64,000 bases of DNA from Ramlibacter tataouinensis (GTDB taxonomy: Bacteria > Pseudomonadota > Gammaproteobacteria > Burkholderiales > Burkholderiaceae_C), in assembly GCF_027941915.1 (NCBI RefSeq), contig NZ_CP116009.1, forward strand, positions 3,844,001 to 3,908,000, written 5' to 3'. The notes below the pieces were generated by a model that was not told the DNA's origin, made no database searches, and worked only from the letters and a program-made list of their open reading frames with translations. Of this stretch, positions 24,725-35,962 are shown piece by piece (positions within the stretch are counted from its first letter, which is position 1; the number at the start of each line of letters is the position of its first letter). Made by a program: the position numbers and the translations under genes.

Positions 24725-25949
24725 TCTGGGCGCAGGCCCAGGCGCTGGACCAGGCCCACTGGAAGTTGTAGCCGCCGAGCCAGCCGGTGACGTCGACGAC
24801 TTCGCCGATGAAGAAGAGGCCCGGCTGGGTGCGGGCTTCCAAGGTTTGGGAGGACAGCTCGCGCGTGTCGATGCCGCCGGCGGTGACTTCGGCCTTGCGG
24901 TAGCCCTCGGTGCCGGAGGGCACCAGCTCCCAGTGCGACAGGGCCTGGGCCAGCGCGGCGAGCGCCTTGTCGGGGACTTCGTTGACCGGCCGCTGCCAGG
25001 CGGCGTCGCGCTGCGCCCAGGCGTCGGCCAGGCGGGCGGGCACGAAGGTGGCCAGCTCGTTGGCCAGGCGCTTGCGCGAGAGCGACTTGGCCTGGCGCAG
25101 TTCGGCCGCCAGGTCGGTGCCGGGTGCGAGGTCGATGCGCACCGGCGCGCCCGGCTGCCAATAGCTGGAGATCTGCAGCACGGCCGGGCCGGACAGGCCG
25201 CGGTGCGTGAACAGCAGGTCCTCGTCGAAGGCGGCGGTCGATCCGCGCACGCCGGCGGCCGGTAGGGGCGCCGTGGCCATGCGCACCGGCAGCGACAGCC
25301 CGGCCAGTTGCGCATAGGGCGCCCAGTCGCCGCCATCGAAGGTCAGCGGCACCAGCGCCGGGCGCGGCGGCACCACGCGCAGGCCGAACTGCCTGGCGAT
25401 CCGGTAGCCGAAGTCGGTCGCGCCGATCTTCGGAATGGACAGCCCGCCGGTCGCGATGACCAGCCGGGGCGTCCGTACGGTGCCGCGCTCGGTGTCGATC
25501 TCGTACAGCGGCGCGCCGTCGGCGTTGCGATGCCGGACCGCCCCGACGCGGCACGGCTGCCAGCGCGCCACGCCCCCCGCCTCGCACTCGGCCAGCAGCA
25601 TGCGGATGAAGTCCTCCGAGCTGCGGTCGCCGAACAGCTGGCCCTTGTGCTTCTCGTGGAAGGGAATGCCGTGCCGCCGCACCAGAGCCACGAAGTCGGC
25701 CGCCGTGTAGCGCGACAGCGCGCTGCGGCAGAAGTCCGGGTTCTCGCCCAGGAAGTGCCTGTGCGGGGCGCGCGGATCGAGGTCGCGGTTGGTGAAGTTG
25801 CAGCGGCCGCCGCCGGAGATGCGGATCTTCTCGGCGATCTTCTCGCCGTGGTCCAGCAGCAGCACGCGCGCGCCCAGCTGCCCGGCCACGCCGGCACAGA
25901 ACAAGCCGGCTGCGCCCGCGCCGATCACCACCGCGTCGTACGCGTGCAC
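24702..25949 (-). CDS. BaiN/HI0933-like NAD(P)/FAD-dependent flavoprotein
   Basis: 415 residues from the GTG at 25949 (HAYDAVVIGAGAAGLFCAG, dinucleotide-binding fold). Family motifs: KIRISGGGRCNFTNRD, LVIATGGLSIPKIGATDFGY, and near the end KAEVTAGGID and GYNFQWAWSSAWACAQ. The enzyme class is an FAD oxidoreductase of the Rossmann-like HI0933 family, whose bile-acid member is BaiN; the reaction here is unknown. The last seven residues (KLGSDTN) and the stop codon come from the palindrome at 24666-24724. A longer start (to 26036) is possible but shows no conservation. Follows cobA after 55 bases. Confidence 0.88.
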   Translation of the reverse strand: MHAYDAVVIGAGAAGLFCAGVAGQLGARVLLLDHGEKIAEKIRISGGGRCNFTNRDLDPRAPHRHFLGENPDFCRSALSRYTAADFVALVRRHGIPFHEKHKGQLFGDRSSEDFIRMLLAECEAGGVARWQPCRVGAVRHRNADGAPLYEIDTERGTVRTPRLVIATGGLSIPKIGATDFGYRIARQFGLRVVPPRPALVPLTFDGGDWAPYAQLAGLSLPVRMATAPLPAAGVRGSTAAFDEDLLFTHRGLSGPAVLQISSYWQPGAPVRIDLAPGTDLAAELRQAKSLSRKRLANELATFVPARLADAWAQRDAAWQRPVNEVPDKALAALAQALSHWELVPSGTEGYRKAEVTAGGIDTRELSSQTLEARTQPGLFFIGEVVDVTGWLGGYNFQWAWSSAWACAQKLGSDTN

Positions 25950-26004
25950 CGTCCTGCCCCCGAAGAAAAAGGAGCCGTTTATAGCAGCGCCACGGGCGCC
26001 GGCA

Positions 26005-26784
26005 TCAGCCGGCACGCGTGCGCGCAGGCTGCGCACGCACCGCCGCCACGCCGCGCAACACGTCGCCGACCACGATCACGGAGGGACTGGCGAGCTGCTC
26101 GCGCTCGATGGTGGCGGCCAGCTCGCCCAGCGTGGTGACGGCGTGGCGCTGGCCGGGCAGGCTGGCGCGCTGCACGACCGCGGCCGGCGTCTCGGCCGGC
26201 AAGGCCGCGAGCAGCTGCTGCTGGATCGCCGCCACGCCGCGCACGCCCATGTAGATCACCAGCGTCAGGCGCGACTGCCGCGCCGCCTGCGCCAGCGAAT
26301 GCCAATCGGGCCCTTCGCCGCCGCGGCGCGGGTGGCCGGTGACGAACACCACGCCTTGCGCATGCTCGCGATGGGTGAGCGGCACCCCCAGCGACGTCAC
26401 CGCCGCCAGTCCGGCCGTGATGCCGTTGACCACCGCCACCGGCACCCCGGCCGCGCGCAGCCGCTCCACCTCCTCGCCGCCGCGGCCGAACACGAACGGG
26501 TCGCCGCCCTTCAGGCGCACCACCTGCTCGCCCTCGCGCGCGGCGGAGATCATCAGCTTCTCGATGAAGGCCTGCGGCGTGCTCCGGCAGCCGCCGCGCT
26601 TGCCGACGTGGACGATGCGCGCCCGCGGCGAGGCCAGCGCCAGCACCTCGTCGCCGACCAGGTCGTCGGCCAGCACCAGCGTCGCCGCCTGCAGCGCGCG
26701 CACGGCCTTGAGCGTGAGCAGTTCGGGGTCGCCCGGGCCGGCGCCGACCAGGGTGACCGCGCCGGTGGCCGTCGTGTCGTTCAT
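26005..26784 (-). CDS. cobA: Uroporphyrinogen-III C-methyltransferase
   Basis: 259 residues. Motifs: TLVGAGPGDPELLTLKAVRAL, KRGG, VVRLKGGDPFVFGRGGEEVE and NGITAGLAAV, the full set of SUMT enzymes. It adds two methyl groups to uroporphyrinogen III, giving precorrin-2 for siroheme or cobalamin. The single-domain length excludes a CysG fusion. It lies 16 bases after ybiB on the same strand; no nitrite or sulfite reductase gene is adjacent, and no riboswitch was seen upstream. Confidence 0.93.
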   Translation of the reverse strand: MNDTTATGAVTLVGAGPGDPELLTLKAVRALQAATLVLADDLVGDEVLALASPRARIVHVGKRGGCRSTPQAFIEKLMISAAREGEQVVRLKGGDPFVFGRGGEEVERLRAAGVPVAVVNGITAGLAAVTSLGVPLTHREHAQGVVFVTGHPRRGGEGPDWHSLAQAARQSRLTLVIYMGVRGVAAIQQQLLAALPAETPAAVVQRASLPGQRHAVTTLGELAATIEREQLASPSVIVVGDVLRGVAAVRAQPARTRAG

Positions 26785-26800
26785 GCGTCGTCCTTCGCGT

Positions 26801-27709
26801 TCAGGCGGCGGCACCGGCCAGCCGCACGAGATGGTCCACCTGCAGCGCGATCGCGGGCGGTACCGGCTGGGCGCCGTCCAGCACCTGCCGGATGTAGCGC
26901 ACCGTCGCTGCCGCCTCGTTGTCCGCGGGCCAGCCCGCCACCTCGGGCAGCGTGCCGCGCTCGCCCTCGTGCAGCACGCTGCGCTGGCCGCGCACGAAGC
27001 CTTCCATGCGCGGCTGCCGGCGCGCATCGGCCACCGGCTCCCCCTCGGTGCCGCGCAGCAGCATCGCGGTGCAGCCCATGCGCTCGAACACCTCGCCCAT
27101 GGACCGGGCGTATTCCGGATGGGTGTAGCTGCCGACCACCACCGCCGGCCCGGCGCAGGGATTCATCAGCTTGACCACGCTGTGCGCCGGGTTGCGCAGG
27201 CCGGTGGTCCGGCGCACGTCCAGCAGCCGCTTCAGACCGGGGTGCAGCACTTCGGTCGGTACGAACACGGCTTCGGCCGGCGCGGGTGCACGCGCTTGCG
27301 CCAGGGTCTCGATGCCCAGGGGCGCCAGCAGGTCGGTGAGCGGCAGCCGGCTGTCCTCGGTCGGCGTGCCGTGCACCAGCACCGGCAGCCCGCGCCGCGC
27401 CAGCAGCAGGGCCAGCAGCGGGGTGAGCAGCGGCAGCCGGCGCGAGCCGTTGTAACTGGGCAGCACGACCACCGGCAGCCCGCGCGCATCGACGCGGGCC
27501 ATGCGCTCGTGCAGCGCATCCAGGAAGCCGGCCAGCTCGTCGCAGGTCTCGCCCTTGCAGCGCATGGCCATGCAGAAGCTGCCGACCGCCAGGTCGGACA
27601 CTGCGCCGTCCAGCACCTGCCCAAACAGGTCGGCCGCCTGCGCGCGGGTGAGCGCACGCGCGCCGTCCTTGCCGCGGCCGATCTCCCGGAGGTACTGGCG
27701 AATCCCCAT
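26801..27709 (-). CDS. ybiB: YbiB/TrpD2-like nucleic-acid-binding protein
   Basis: 302 residues from [20 protein letters not shown]. It has the fold signature of anthranilate phosphoribosyltransferase ([50 protein letters not shown]) but differs at the phosphoribosyl site, as in the TrpD2/YbiB group. E. coli YbiB binds nucleic acids without sequence preference. It begins 70 bases from tsaD on the other strand and is followed by cobA after 16 bases, so probably one transcript. Confidence 0.88.
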   Translation of the reverse strand: MGIRQYLREIGRGKDGARALTRAQAADLFGQVLDGAVSDLAVGSFCMAMRCKGETCDELAGFLDALHERMARVDARGLPVVVLPSYNGSRRLPLLTPLLALLLARRGLPVLVHGTPTEDSRLPLTDLLAPLGIETLAQARAPAPAEAVFVPTEVLHPGLKRLLDVRRTTGLRNPAHSVVKLMNPCAGPAVVVGSYTHPEYARSMGEVFERMGCTAMLLRGTEGEPVADARRQPRMEGFVRGQRSVLHEGERGTLPEVAGWPADNEAAATVRYIRQVLDGAQPVPPAIALQVDHLVRLAGAAA

Positions 27710-27767
27710 CGGGCGGATTGTCCCAAAGCGTTCAGCACCATGGGTCATATGCTCAAGCGCCGCTGGC

Positions 27768-27773
27768 TACACT
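27768..27773 (+). promoter_or_regulatory. Candidate -10 element of tsaD
   Basis: TACACT in the context TGGCTACACT, ending 6 bases before the tsaD ATG at 27780, so the first transcribed base would be at or next to the start codon. No purine-rich ribosome site is present before the ATG. The same TGGCTACACT is found before the ABC exporter gene. Confidence 0.45.
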
Positions 27774-27779
27774 CGCCCG

Positions 27780-28820
27780 ATGCTGGTGCTGGGCATCGAA
27801 TCCTCCTGCGACGAGACCGGGGTCGCGCTCGTCGATGCCGGCGGGCCGGGCATTCCGCGCCTGCTGGGCCACGCGCTGCACAGCCAGGTGCGCATGCACG
27901 AGGCCTATGGCGGCGTGGTGCCGGAACTGGCCAGCCGGGACCACATCCGCCGCGTGCTGCCGCTCACCCGCGAGGTGCTGCAGCAGGCCGGGCGCGCGCT
28001 GGACGAAGTGGAGACCGTGGCCTACACGCGCGGGCCGGGGCTGGCCGGCGCGCTGCTGGTCGGCGCGGGCGTGGCCTGCGCGCTGGGCGCGGCGCTGGGC
28101 AAGCCGGTGCTGGGCGTGCACCACCTGGAAGGGCACCTGCTCTCGCCCTTCCTGAGCGTCGATCCGCCGCAGTTTCCGTTCGTCGCGCTGCTGGTCTCCG
28201 GCGGCCACACGCAGTTGATGCGGGTCGATGGCGTCGGGCAGTACGAGCTGCTGGGCGAGACCATCGACGACGCCGCCGGCGAGGCCTTCGACAAGAGCGC
28301 CAAGCTGCTGGGGCTGGGCTATCCGGGCGGGCCGGCGCTGTCGCGGCTGGCGGAGCAGGGCGACGCCAAGGCGTTCGCGCTGCCGCGCCCGCTGCTGCAC
28401 AGCGGCAACCTCGATTTCTCCTTTGCCGGGCTGAAGACGGCGGTGCTGACGCAGGCGCGCAAGCTGGGTGACGAACTGGCGCCGCGCAAGGCCGACCTGG
28501 CCGCGGCCACCGAGGCGGCGATCGTCGAGGTGCTGGTGAAGAAGTCGCTGGCGGCCCTGAAGGAAACGGGGCTCGATCGGGTGGTGGTGGCCGGCGGCGT
28601 CGGCGCCAACCGGCTGCTGCGCGCGCAACTGGATGCGGCTTGCGCCAAACGGGGCGTGCGCGTGCACTACCCCGAACTGGCGCTGTGCACCGACAACGGC
28701 GCCATGATCGCCATGGCCGCCGCGATGCGCATCGGCGCCCGCGTGCAGGCGGCCAGCCGGTCGTACGCTTTCGACGTCAAACCGCGCTGGCCGCTGGACG
28801 AGATCTCGGCGGCCGCGTGA
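27780..28820 (+). CDS. tsaD: tRNA N6-adenosine threonylcarbamoyltransferase TsaD
   Basis: 346 residues. [13 protein letters not shown] at the N terminus, the metal-binding His pair in [43 protein letters not shown] and [10 protein letters not shown] define TsaD (YgjD/Gcp). It transfers the threonylcarbamoyl group to A37 of ANN-decoding tRNAs with TsaB, TsaE and TsaC, not encoded here. The ATG at 27780 begins the conserved sequence directly ([13 protein letters not shown]) and lacks a Shine-Dalgarno site, which together with the -10 element suggests a leaderless mRNA. Confidence 0.96.
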   Translation: MLVLGIESSCDETGVALVDAGGPGIPRLLGHALHSQVRMHEAYGGVVPELASRDHIRRVLPLTREVLQQAGRALDEVETVAYTRGPGLAGALLVGAGVACALGAALGKPVLGVHHLEGHLLSPFLSVDPPQFPFVALLVSGGHTQLMRVDGVGQYELLGETIDDAAGEAFDKSAKLLGLGYPGGPALSRLAEQGDAKAFALPRPLLHSGNLDFSFAGLKTAVLTQARKLGDELAPRKADLAAATEAAIVEVLVKKSLAALKETGLDRVVVAGGVGANRLLRAQLDAACAKRGVRVHYPELALCTDNGAMIAMAAAMRIGARVQAASRSYAFDVKPRWPLDEISAAA

Positions 28821-28850
28821 CCGCGGGGCCGACCGGGATGGGGTGCCCCG

Positions 28851-29234
28851 TTACTGCACTTCGACCTGACGCGCCTTGCTCACCGGCTGCTGCTTGGCCA
28901 GGGTCAGCGTCAGCACGCCGTTCTCCAGCTTGGCGCGGGTGGCCGCGACGTCGATCTCCTGCGGCAGCTCGTAGGCCGCCTTGTAGCGGCGCGGCGCTTC
29001 GGGCCTGGTCTCGATGCGCACCACGGCGCCTTCGATGCTGATCGACAGGTCCTCGCGGGCGACGCCGGGCAGGTCCAGGCTCAGCTTCCAGGCCTTGTCG
29101 TCCTGCTCCAGCTTCGTCGCACCGGCGGTGCCGCTGCCGAAGAAGGCTTCGTTGACGAAGCGCTCGAAGTTGCGGTCGAAGGAACGGAAGGCCGGCACGC
29201 CGGCGCGGGTACGAACAACGGGTGCGAAAAACAT
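28851..29234 (-). CDS. Small heat-shock protein, Hsp20/alpha-crystallin family
   Basis: 127 residues. The short N-terminal arm (FRSFDRNFERFVNEAFFG) is followed by the alpha-crystallin domain from about 40: WKLSLDLPGVAREDLSISIEG, IETR, and the late KLENGVLTLTLAK with the conserved GVL. It is shorter than typical Hsp20 (about 145) and its C-terminal I/V-x-I/V motif is VEV. Such proteins hold unfolding proteins. A TTGAAG sits upstream on the minus strand, but I could not fix a sigma-32 promoter. Convergent with tsaD across 30 bases. Confidence 0.9.
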   Translation of the reverse strand: MFFAPVVRTRAGVPAFRSFDRNFERFVNEAFFGSGTAGATKLEQDDKAWKLSLDLPGVAREDLSISIEGAVVRIETRPEAPRRYKAAYELPQEIDVAATRAKLENGVLTLTLAKQQPVSKARQVEVQ

Positions 29235-29311
29235 GCGGGGCTCCTTGGCAATGACGTGGAACTAAACTCCGCGGCTCTCGCTTCAATTTCCGATTGCCGC
29301 CTGCAGCCAAC

Positions 29312-29333
29312 GTGCGCTCCGGGCGCACTTTTT
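29312..29333 (+). terminator. Terminator-like hairpin just before a binding-protein gene
   Basis: GTGCGC (29312-29317) pairs with GCGCAC (29323-29328) around a 5-base loop and is followed by TTTTT. It lies about 16 bases before the ATG at 29350, on the sense strand, so it could attenuate that gene. The stem is only 6 bp. Confidence 0.45.
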
Positions 29334-29349
29334 CAAGAGGAATCCATCG

Positions 29350-30624
29350 ATGCAAAGCACCCGCAGGCGGGTCTTGAAAACCCTTGCGGCGGCGCTATCT
29401 GTGCCGGCCTTCGCGCACGCGCAACCGGCCGGCGCGCCGATCAAGCTGGCGATGATCGAATCGCTCTCGGGCGCCTTCGCCAACACCGGCGAGGCGGTGT
29501 TCCGCAACCTGCTGTGGGCCGTCGAGCGCGTCAATGCCCGCGGCGGCGTCAAGCTGCCCGGCGGCACCCGCCCGCTGGCGCTGGAGCGCTACGACAGCAA
29601 GGGCCAGGCCGAGGAAGCGCTGGCCATGCTGCGCGCGGCCATCGATGACGGCGCGCGCGTCATCCTCCAGGGCAACTCGTCGGCGGTGGCGGCGGCGCTG
29701 GTCGAAGCCGTGAACAAGCACAACGAACGCGATCCCTCGCGCCAGGTGCTGTTCCTCAACTATTCCGCGGTCGACCCCATCCTGACCAACGAGCGCTGCA
29801 GCTTCTGGCATTTCCGCTTCGACGCCCACGCCGACATGCGCATGGCCGCCCTGATGGCGGTGCTGCGCGAGGACAAGTCGGTCAAGACCACCTACCTGAT
29901 CGGGCAGGACTACAGCTTCGGCCAGGCGGTGCTGCGCGAGGCGAAGCGGCAGCTGGGGGCGCAGCGGCCGGACGTGCGCATCGTCGGCGACGAGCTGCAC
30001 CCGATGGGCCGCATCAAGGATTTCCTGCCCTATGCCGCCAAGATCAAGGCCAGCGGCGCCGACGCGGTGATCACCGGCAACTGGGGCAACGACCTGACCC
30101 TGCTGGTCAAGGCGGCGCGCGACGTCGGCTTCGACGGCCGCTTCTACACCTTCTACGGCAACGCGCTGGGCGCGCCGGCCGCCATCGGCGAGGCCGGCCT
30201 GGGCAAGGTGGTCGCCGTGGCCGACTGGCTGCCCAACCTGCCGACGGCGCAGAGCGAAGCCTTCTACCAGTCGTTCCGCGAGCGCTTTCCCCGGCCGCAG
30301 GACGACTACGTCCACATGCGCATGCAGCTCATGGTCGAAGCGCTGGCGCAGGCCCTGGAGCGGGCCGGCAGCGCCGAAACGGCGGCGGTGGCTTCGGCGC
30401 TGGAAAATGCCCGGGTCAGCCTGGCCGGGCAGGGCGGCGCCATGCGCGCGCTCGACCACCAGTTCCAGCAGACGCTGGTGGTCGGCGTGATGGACCGCCA
30501 GGGCGGCCCCGGCGTGAAGTTCGACGTCGAGGGCTCCGGCTACGGCTTCCGCGTGGTCAAGACCATCGCGCCCAACCAGGCCGAGCTGCCGAGCACCTGC
30601 CGCATGCAGCGGCCGTCCGCCTGA
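29350..30624 (+). CDS. ABC transporter periplasmic substrate-binding protein (branched-chain amino acid/amide type)
   Basis: 424 residues. The N terminus MQSTRRRVLKTLAAALSVPAFAHAQ has a twin-arginine-like motif and a signal peptide. IKLAMIESLSGAFANTGEAV and later YDSKGQAEEALAMLRAAID, followed by LIGQDYSFGQ, fit the Peripla_BP_6/LivJ-type fold. It probably binds an amino acid, amide or related small molecule; the ligand cannot be told. No permease or ATPase gene lies nearby, so it is an orphan component. AAGAGGA serves as ribosome site, with a terminator-like hairpin just upstream. An aminotransferase follows 13 bases later. Confidence 0.9.
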   Translation: MQSTRRRVLKTLAAALSVPAFAHAQPAGAPIKLAMIESLSGAFANTGEAVFRNLLWAVERVNARGGVKLPGGTRPLALERYDSKGQAEEALAMLRAAIDDGARVILQGNSSAVAAALVEAVNKHNERDPSRQVLFLNYSAVDPILTNERCSFWHFRFDAHADMRMAALMAVLREDKSVKTTYLIGQDYSFGQAVLREAKRQLGAQRPDVRIVGDELHPMGRIKDFLPYAAKIKASGADAVITGNWGNDLTLLVKAARDVGFDGRFYTFYGNALGAPAAIGEAGLGKVVAVADWLPNLPTAQSEAFYQSFRERFPRPQDDYVHMRMQLMVEALAQALERAGSAETAAVASALENARVSLAGQGGAMRALDHQFQQTLVVGVMDRQGGPGVKFDVEGSGYGFRVVKTIAPNQAELPSTCRMQRPSA

Positions 30625-30637
30625 TAGAGGAGCCGCC

Positions 30638-31798
30638 ATGCGCCCAGCCATCCTGAACCTCGAGGAATCCAAGATCCGCGAGGTGGCCAATGCCGGCATC
30701 GGCCGCAGCGATGTGCTGGCGTTCTGGTTCGGCGAGAGCGACGAGGTCACGCCGGATTTCATCCGCGAAGCCGCCATCGAATCGATCCGCGCCGGCGAGA
30801 CCTTCTATGCCCACAACCTGGGCCTGGCGGAGCTGCGCGAGGCGGTGGCGGCCTACACCTCGCGGCTGCACGGGCCGATGGGCAGCGAGCGCATCGCCAT
30901 CACCTCCGGCGGCGTCAACGCGCTGATGCTGGCCATGCAGATGCTGGTGGAGGCCGGCGACGACGTGGTGGCGGTCACGCCGGTCTGGCCCAACCTGACG
31001 GCCCAGCCGCTGATCCTGGGCGCCCGGCTGCGCCGGGTGTCGCTGCAGCCCCAGGCCGGCGCCTGGAAGCTGGACCTGGCGCAGCTGCTGGACGCGGTGC
31101 GCCCGGGCACCAAGCTGCTGATCCTGAATGCGCCGAACAACCCGACCGGCTGGACCCTGACCCGGGCCGAGCAGCAGGCCATCCTGGACCACTGCCGGCG
31201 CACCGGCACCTGGATCCTGGCCGACGAGGTCTACGAGCGGCTGTACTACGGGCCGACGGAGACCGGCTGTGCGCCCAGCTTCCTCGACATCGCCGGCCCG
31301 GACGACCGGCTGGTGGTGGCGCACAGCTTCTCCAAGAGCTTCCTGATGACCGGGTGGCGGCTGGGCTGGCTGGTGATGCCGGCGGCCATGACCCACCCCA
31401 TGGGCAAGCTGATCGAGTTCAACACCTCCTGCGCCAGTGTGTTCACCCAGCGCGCCGGGCTGGCGGCGGTGCAGCGCACGGCCGAGGTCACGCCGCGGGT
31501 GGTGGCCCACCTGAAGGCCTGCCGTGACCGGCTGGTGCCGCAGCTGCAGGCCCTGCCGGGCGTGGAGCTGGCCCTGCCCGCGGGCGGCATGTACGCGTTC
31601 TTCAAGCTCGGCGGCTTCGGCGACTCGCTCAAGCTGGCCAAGCGGCTGGTGGTCGAGGCCGGCCTGGGCATTGCGCCGGGCAACGCCTTCGCGCCGCAGG
31701 CGCAGGGCTGGCTGCGCTGGTGCTTCGCCTCGAAGGACCCGGCCCGGCTGGACCGGGGGGTGGAGCGGCTGCAGGGCTGGCTTGGCCGGCAGGGCTGA
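30638..31798 (+). CDS. PLP-dependent aminotransferase class I/II
   Basis: 386 residues, fold-type I. TFYAHNLGLAELREAV at the N-terminal side, NAPNNPTGW, DEVYERLYY and the PLP lysine K233 in SFSKSFLMTGWRLGWL, with the carboxylate-binding Arg near the end (WLRWCFAS). It should transfer an amino group between an amino acid and a 2-oxo acid; the substrate is unknown. It lies 13 bases after the binding-protein gene, suggesting uptake and use of the same amino compound. A GAGGAG ribosome site precedes the ATG. Confidence 0.92.
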   Translation: MRPAILNLEESKIREVANAGIGRSDVLAFWFGESDEVTPDFIREAAIESIRAGETFYAHNLGLAELREAVAAYTSRLHGPMGSERIAITSGGVNALMLAMQMLVEAGDDVVAVTPVWPNLTAQPLILGARLRRVSLQPQAGAWKLDLAQLLDAVRPGTKLLILNAPNNPTGWTLTRAEQQAILDHCRRTGTWILADEVYERLYYGPTETGCAPSFLDIAGPDDRLVVAHSFSKSFLMTGWRLGWLVMPAAMTHPMGKLIEFNTSCASVFTQRAGLAAVQRTAEVTPRVVAHLKACRDRLVPQLQALPGVELALPAGGMYAFFKLGGFGDSLKLAKRLVVEAGLGIAPGNAFAPQAQGWLRWCFASKDPARLDRGVERLQGWLGRQG

Positions 31799-31813
31799 GC
31801 GGCGCTCCGCGTG

Positions 31814-31819
31814 TACAAT
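31814..31819 (+). promoter_or_regulatory. Candidate -10 element for rpsO
   Basis: TACAAT lies in the 114-base gap before rpsO, about 95 bases from its ATG. No clear -35 element is placed correctly, so this is tentative. Confidence 0.35.
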
Positions 31820-31912
31820 CCACCGGTTCTGCGCCCACCAGGGCTGCAGGACAGCACGCCGGGGCCCTTCCAGCCCCGAGCGCAAGTGAAACCCCCAACA
31901 AAGGAAATCCAG

Positions 31913-32176
31913 ATGTCCGCCATCAACAAGGCCGAGGTCGTCGCTGCGCATTCGCGTGGCACCGGCGACACCGGCAGCCCCGAAGTGCAGGTCGCGCTGC
32001 TGACCGCCCGCATCAACGAGCTGACCCCCCACTTCAAGACCCACGCCAAGGACCACCATGGCCGCCGCGGCCTGCTGCGCATGGTGAACCGCCGCAAGCG
32101 CCTGCTGGCCTACCTGAAGGACAAGGATGCCGACCGCTACACCGCGCTGATCGGCAAGCTGGGCCTGCGCAAGTAA
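31913..32176 (+). CDS. rpsO: 30S ribosomal protein uS15
   Basis: 87 residues, close to the usual 88-89: [39 protein letters not shown] and [14 protein letters not shown] are diagnostic. It binds 16S rRNA early in assembly and in many bacteria represses its own message. The ATG at 31913 follows AAAGGAAAT; longer frames upstream are not conserved. It is the first gene of the classical rpsO-pnp pair. Confidence 0.98.
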   Translation: MSAINKAEVVAAHSRGTGDTGSPEVQVALLTARINELTPHFKTHAKDHHGRRGLLRMVNRRKRLLAYLKDKDADRYTALIGKLGLRK

Positions 32177-32198
32177 GCAGGCTTTCGAGAAACGCAGG

Positions 32199-32230
32199 GC
32201 GCCTGGGTTGGCTGTTGCTGGCTCAGGCGC
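32199..32230 (+). terminator. Hairpin between rpsO and pnp (partial terminator or processing site)
   Basis: GCGCCTG (32199-32205) pairs with CAGGCGC (32224-32230), extendable by two pairs including a wobble; only three T follow. E. coli has a leaky terminator and an RNase III site in the equivalent gap. The rest of the gap up to 32354 holds no gene. Confidence 0.45.
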
Positions 32231-32354
32231 TTTGCACATCGGAGAAGCGGAAAGGGCGCGCGCTGTGTCATTCCTCGGGGGCTAGGAGCTAGCCTCCCAG
32301 GAATGGCATCGCGTTCGGTTCCGGCTCTCCATCCCACCGAGAGAGAACGCACAC

Positions 32355-34676
<2,322 letters not shown>

Positions 34677-34681
34677 GTCCG

Positions 34682-34723
34682 GCCGGCGTGCCATCCCGAT
34701 CGACGTCGGGATCCAACGCCGGC
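34682..34723 (+). terminator. Two-stage hairpin after pnp
   Basis: An outer 8-bp stem (34682-34689 with 34716-34723) encloses an inner 7-bp stem (34693-34699 with 34706-34712). It starts 5 bases after the pnp stop and has no T run, so it may protect the 3' end or support factor-dependent termination. Confidence 0.5.
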
Positions 34724-34829
34724 TGGCCGGGCGCGCGAGCGCCGTGTTCCGGCGGGGGGAGATGGATGGCGGGCCGCCCGCCATGACAGGTTCCATGTCC
34801 AACCGCCCTGACTGCTTGGGAAGACAAGG

Positions 34830-35816
34830 ATGAAAGCCATCGAGATCACCCGTCCCGGCGCCCCCGAGGTGCTGTGTGTGGGCGAACGGCCTGACCCCGT
34901 GGCGGGGCCGGGCGAGGTGCTGGTCCGCGTGGCGGCCAGCGGCATCAACCGCCCCGACGTGCTGCAGCGCGCCGGGAAATACCCGCCGCCGCCCGGCGCG
35001 TCCGACATCCCCGGCCTCGAGATCGCCGGCGAGATCGTCGCCGGCGACGCGCAGGCCATGGCCCAGGCCGGCCTGCAAGTGGGCCAGGCCGTCTGCGCCC
35101 TGGTGGCCGGCGGCGGCTACGCCGAACTGTGCGTCGTGCCGGTCGCCCAGTGCCTGCCGGTGCCGCAAGGCCTGACGTACGTCGAGGCGGCGTCGCTGCC
35201 GGAGACCTTCTTCACGGTCTGGAGCAACGTCTTCGACCGCGGCCGCCTGCAGCCGGGCGAGACCCTGCTGGTGCAGGGCGGCACCAGCGGCATCGGCGTC
35301 ACCGCCATCCAGCTGGGCAAGGCCTTCGGCGCGACGGTGATCGCCACCGCCGGCAGCGACGAGAAGTGCGCCGCCTGCCTCCAGATCGGCGCAGACCACG
35401 CGATCAACTACCGCACGCAGGATTTCGCCGAGGAAGCGCGGAGCCTCACCGGCGGCCGCGGCGTCGATGTGATCCTGGACATGGTGGCGGGCGACTACGT
35501 CGCGCGGGAGGTCAGCTGCCTGGCCGATGACGGCCGGCTGGTCATCATTGCCGTGCAGGGCGGCGTCAAGGCAAACCTCGATGCCGGGCTGGTGCTGCGC
35601 CGGCGCCTCACGGTGACCGGCTCGACGCTGCGGCCGCGGCCGGTCGCCTTCAAGGCGGCCATCGCCGCCTCGCTGCGCGAGAAGGTGTGGCCGCTGCTGG
35701 CCGCCGGCACGGTGCGCCCGATGGTGCACCGCGTGTTCGCGGCGGCCGACGCCGCGCAGGCGCACGAGCTGATGGAGTCGAACCGCCACATTGGCAAGAT
35801 CGTCCTGACCTGGTGA
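34830..35816 (+). CDS. NAD(P)H-quinone oxidoreductase, zinc-free MDR family (Qor/PIG3-like)
   Basis: 328 residues. MKAIEITRPGAPEVL, ASGINRPDVLQRAGKYPPPPGASDIPGLEIAGEIV and the cofactor site GGTSGIGVTAIQLGKAFGA mark the PIG3-like quinone oxidoreductase group; the zinc ligands of alcohol dehydrogenases are absent. It would reduce quinones or activated alkenes with NADPH in the cytoplasm. The gene follows pnp by 153 bases and precedes tpiA; conserved order in related genomes is likely, but a functional link is not evident. Confidence 0.9.
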   Translation: MKAIEITRPGAPEVLCVGERPDPVAGPGEVLVRVAASGINRPDVLQRAGKYPPPPGASDIPGLEIAGEIVAGDAQAMAQAGLQVGQAVCALVAGGGYAELCVVPVAQCLPVPQGLTYVEAASLPETFFTVWSNVFDRGRLQPGETLLVQGGTSGIGVTAIQLGKAFGATVIATAGSDEKCAACLQIGADHAINYRTQDFAEEARSLTGGRGVDVILDMVAGDYVAREVSCLADDGRLVIIAVQGGVKANLDAGLVLRRRLTVTGSTLRPRPVAFKAAIAASLREKVWPLLAAGTVRPMVHRVFAAADAAQAHELMESNRHIGKIVLTW

Positions 35817-35818
35817 AG

Positions 35819-35899
35819 TGACGACCACCCCGAAGCGCCTTCGGCGCCTCCCCTCAAGGGGCGCCACCAGCGGCCCGGCGGAGCCGGTTCCTCGGTGGC
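35819..35899. repeat. 81-base dispersed repeat, copy 1 (before tpiA)
   Basis: Nearly identical to 45875-45954, with about five differences including one indel. It contains GCGCC-TTC-GGCGC and CCCCT-CA-AGGGG hairpins and a GC-rich end. It starts right after the quinone oxidoreductase stop codon. No coding potential is seen. Confidence 0.85.
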
Positions 35900-35962
35900 A
35901 CTGGACCAGGCCGTGCGATTTCGAACGGCGCGCGTCGTGCCGCGCGCGGTGGAGCAACTGAC

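Noticed and set aside
26785..26800. Cobalamin riboswitch before cobA
   Set aside because: cobA follows ybiB after only 16 bases, leaving no room for a riboswitch, and none was seen upstream of ybiB.
29235..29300. Sigma-32 promoter for hsp20
   Set aside because: A TTGAAG is present on the minus strand, but no CCCCAT-like -10 follows at the right distance.
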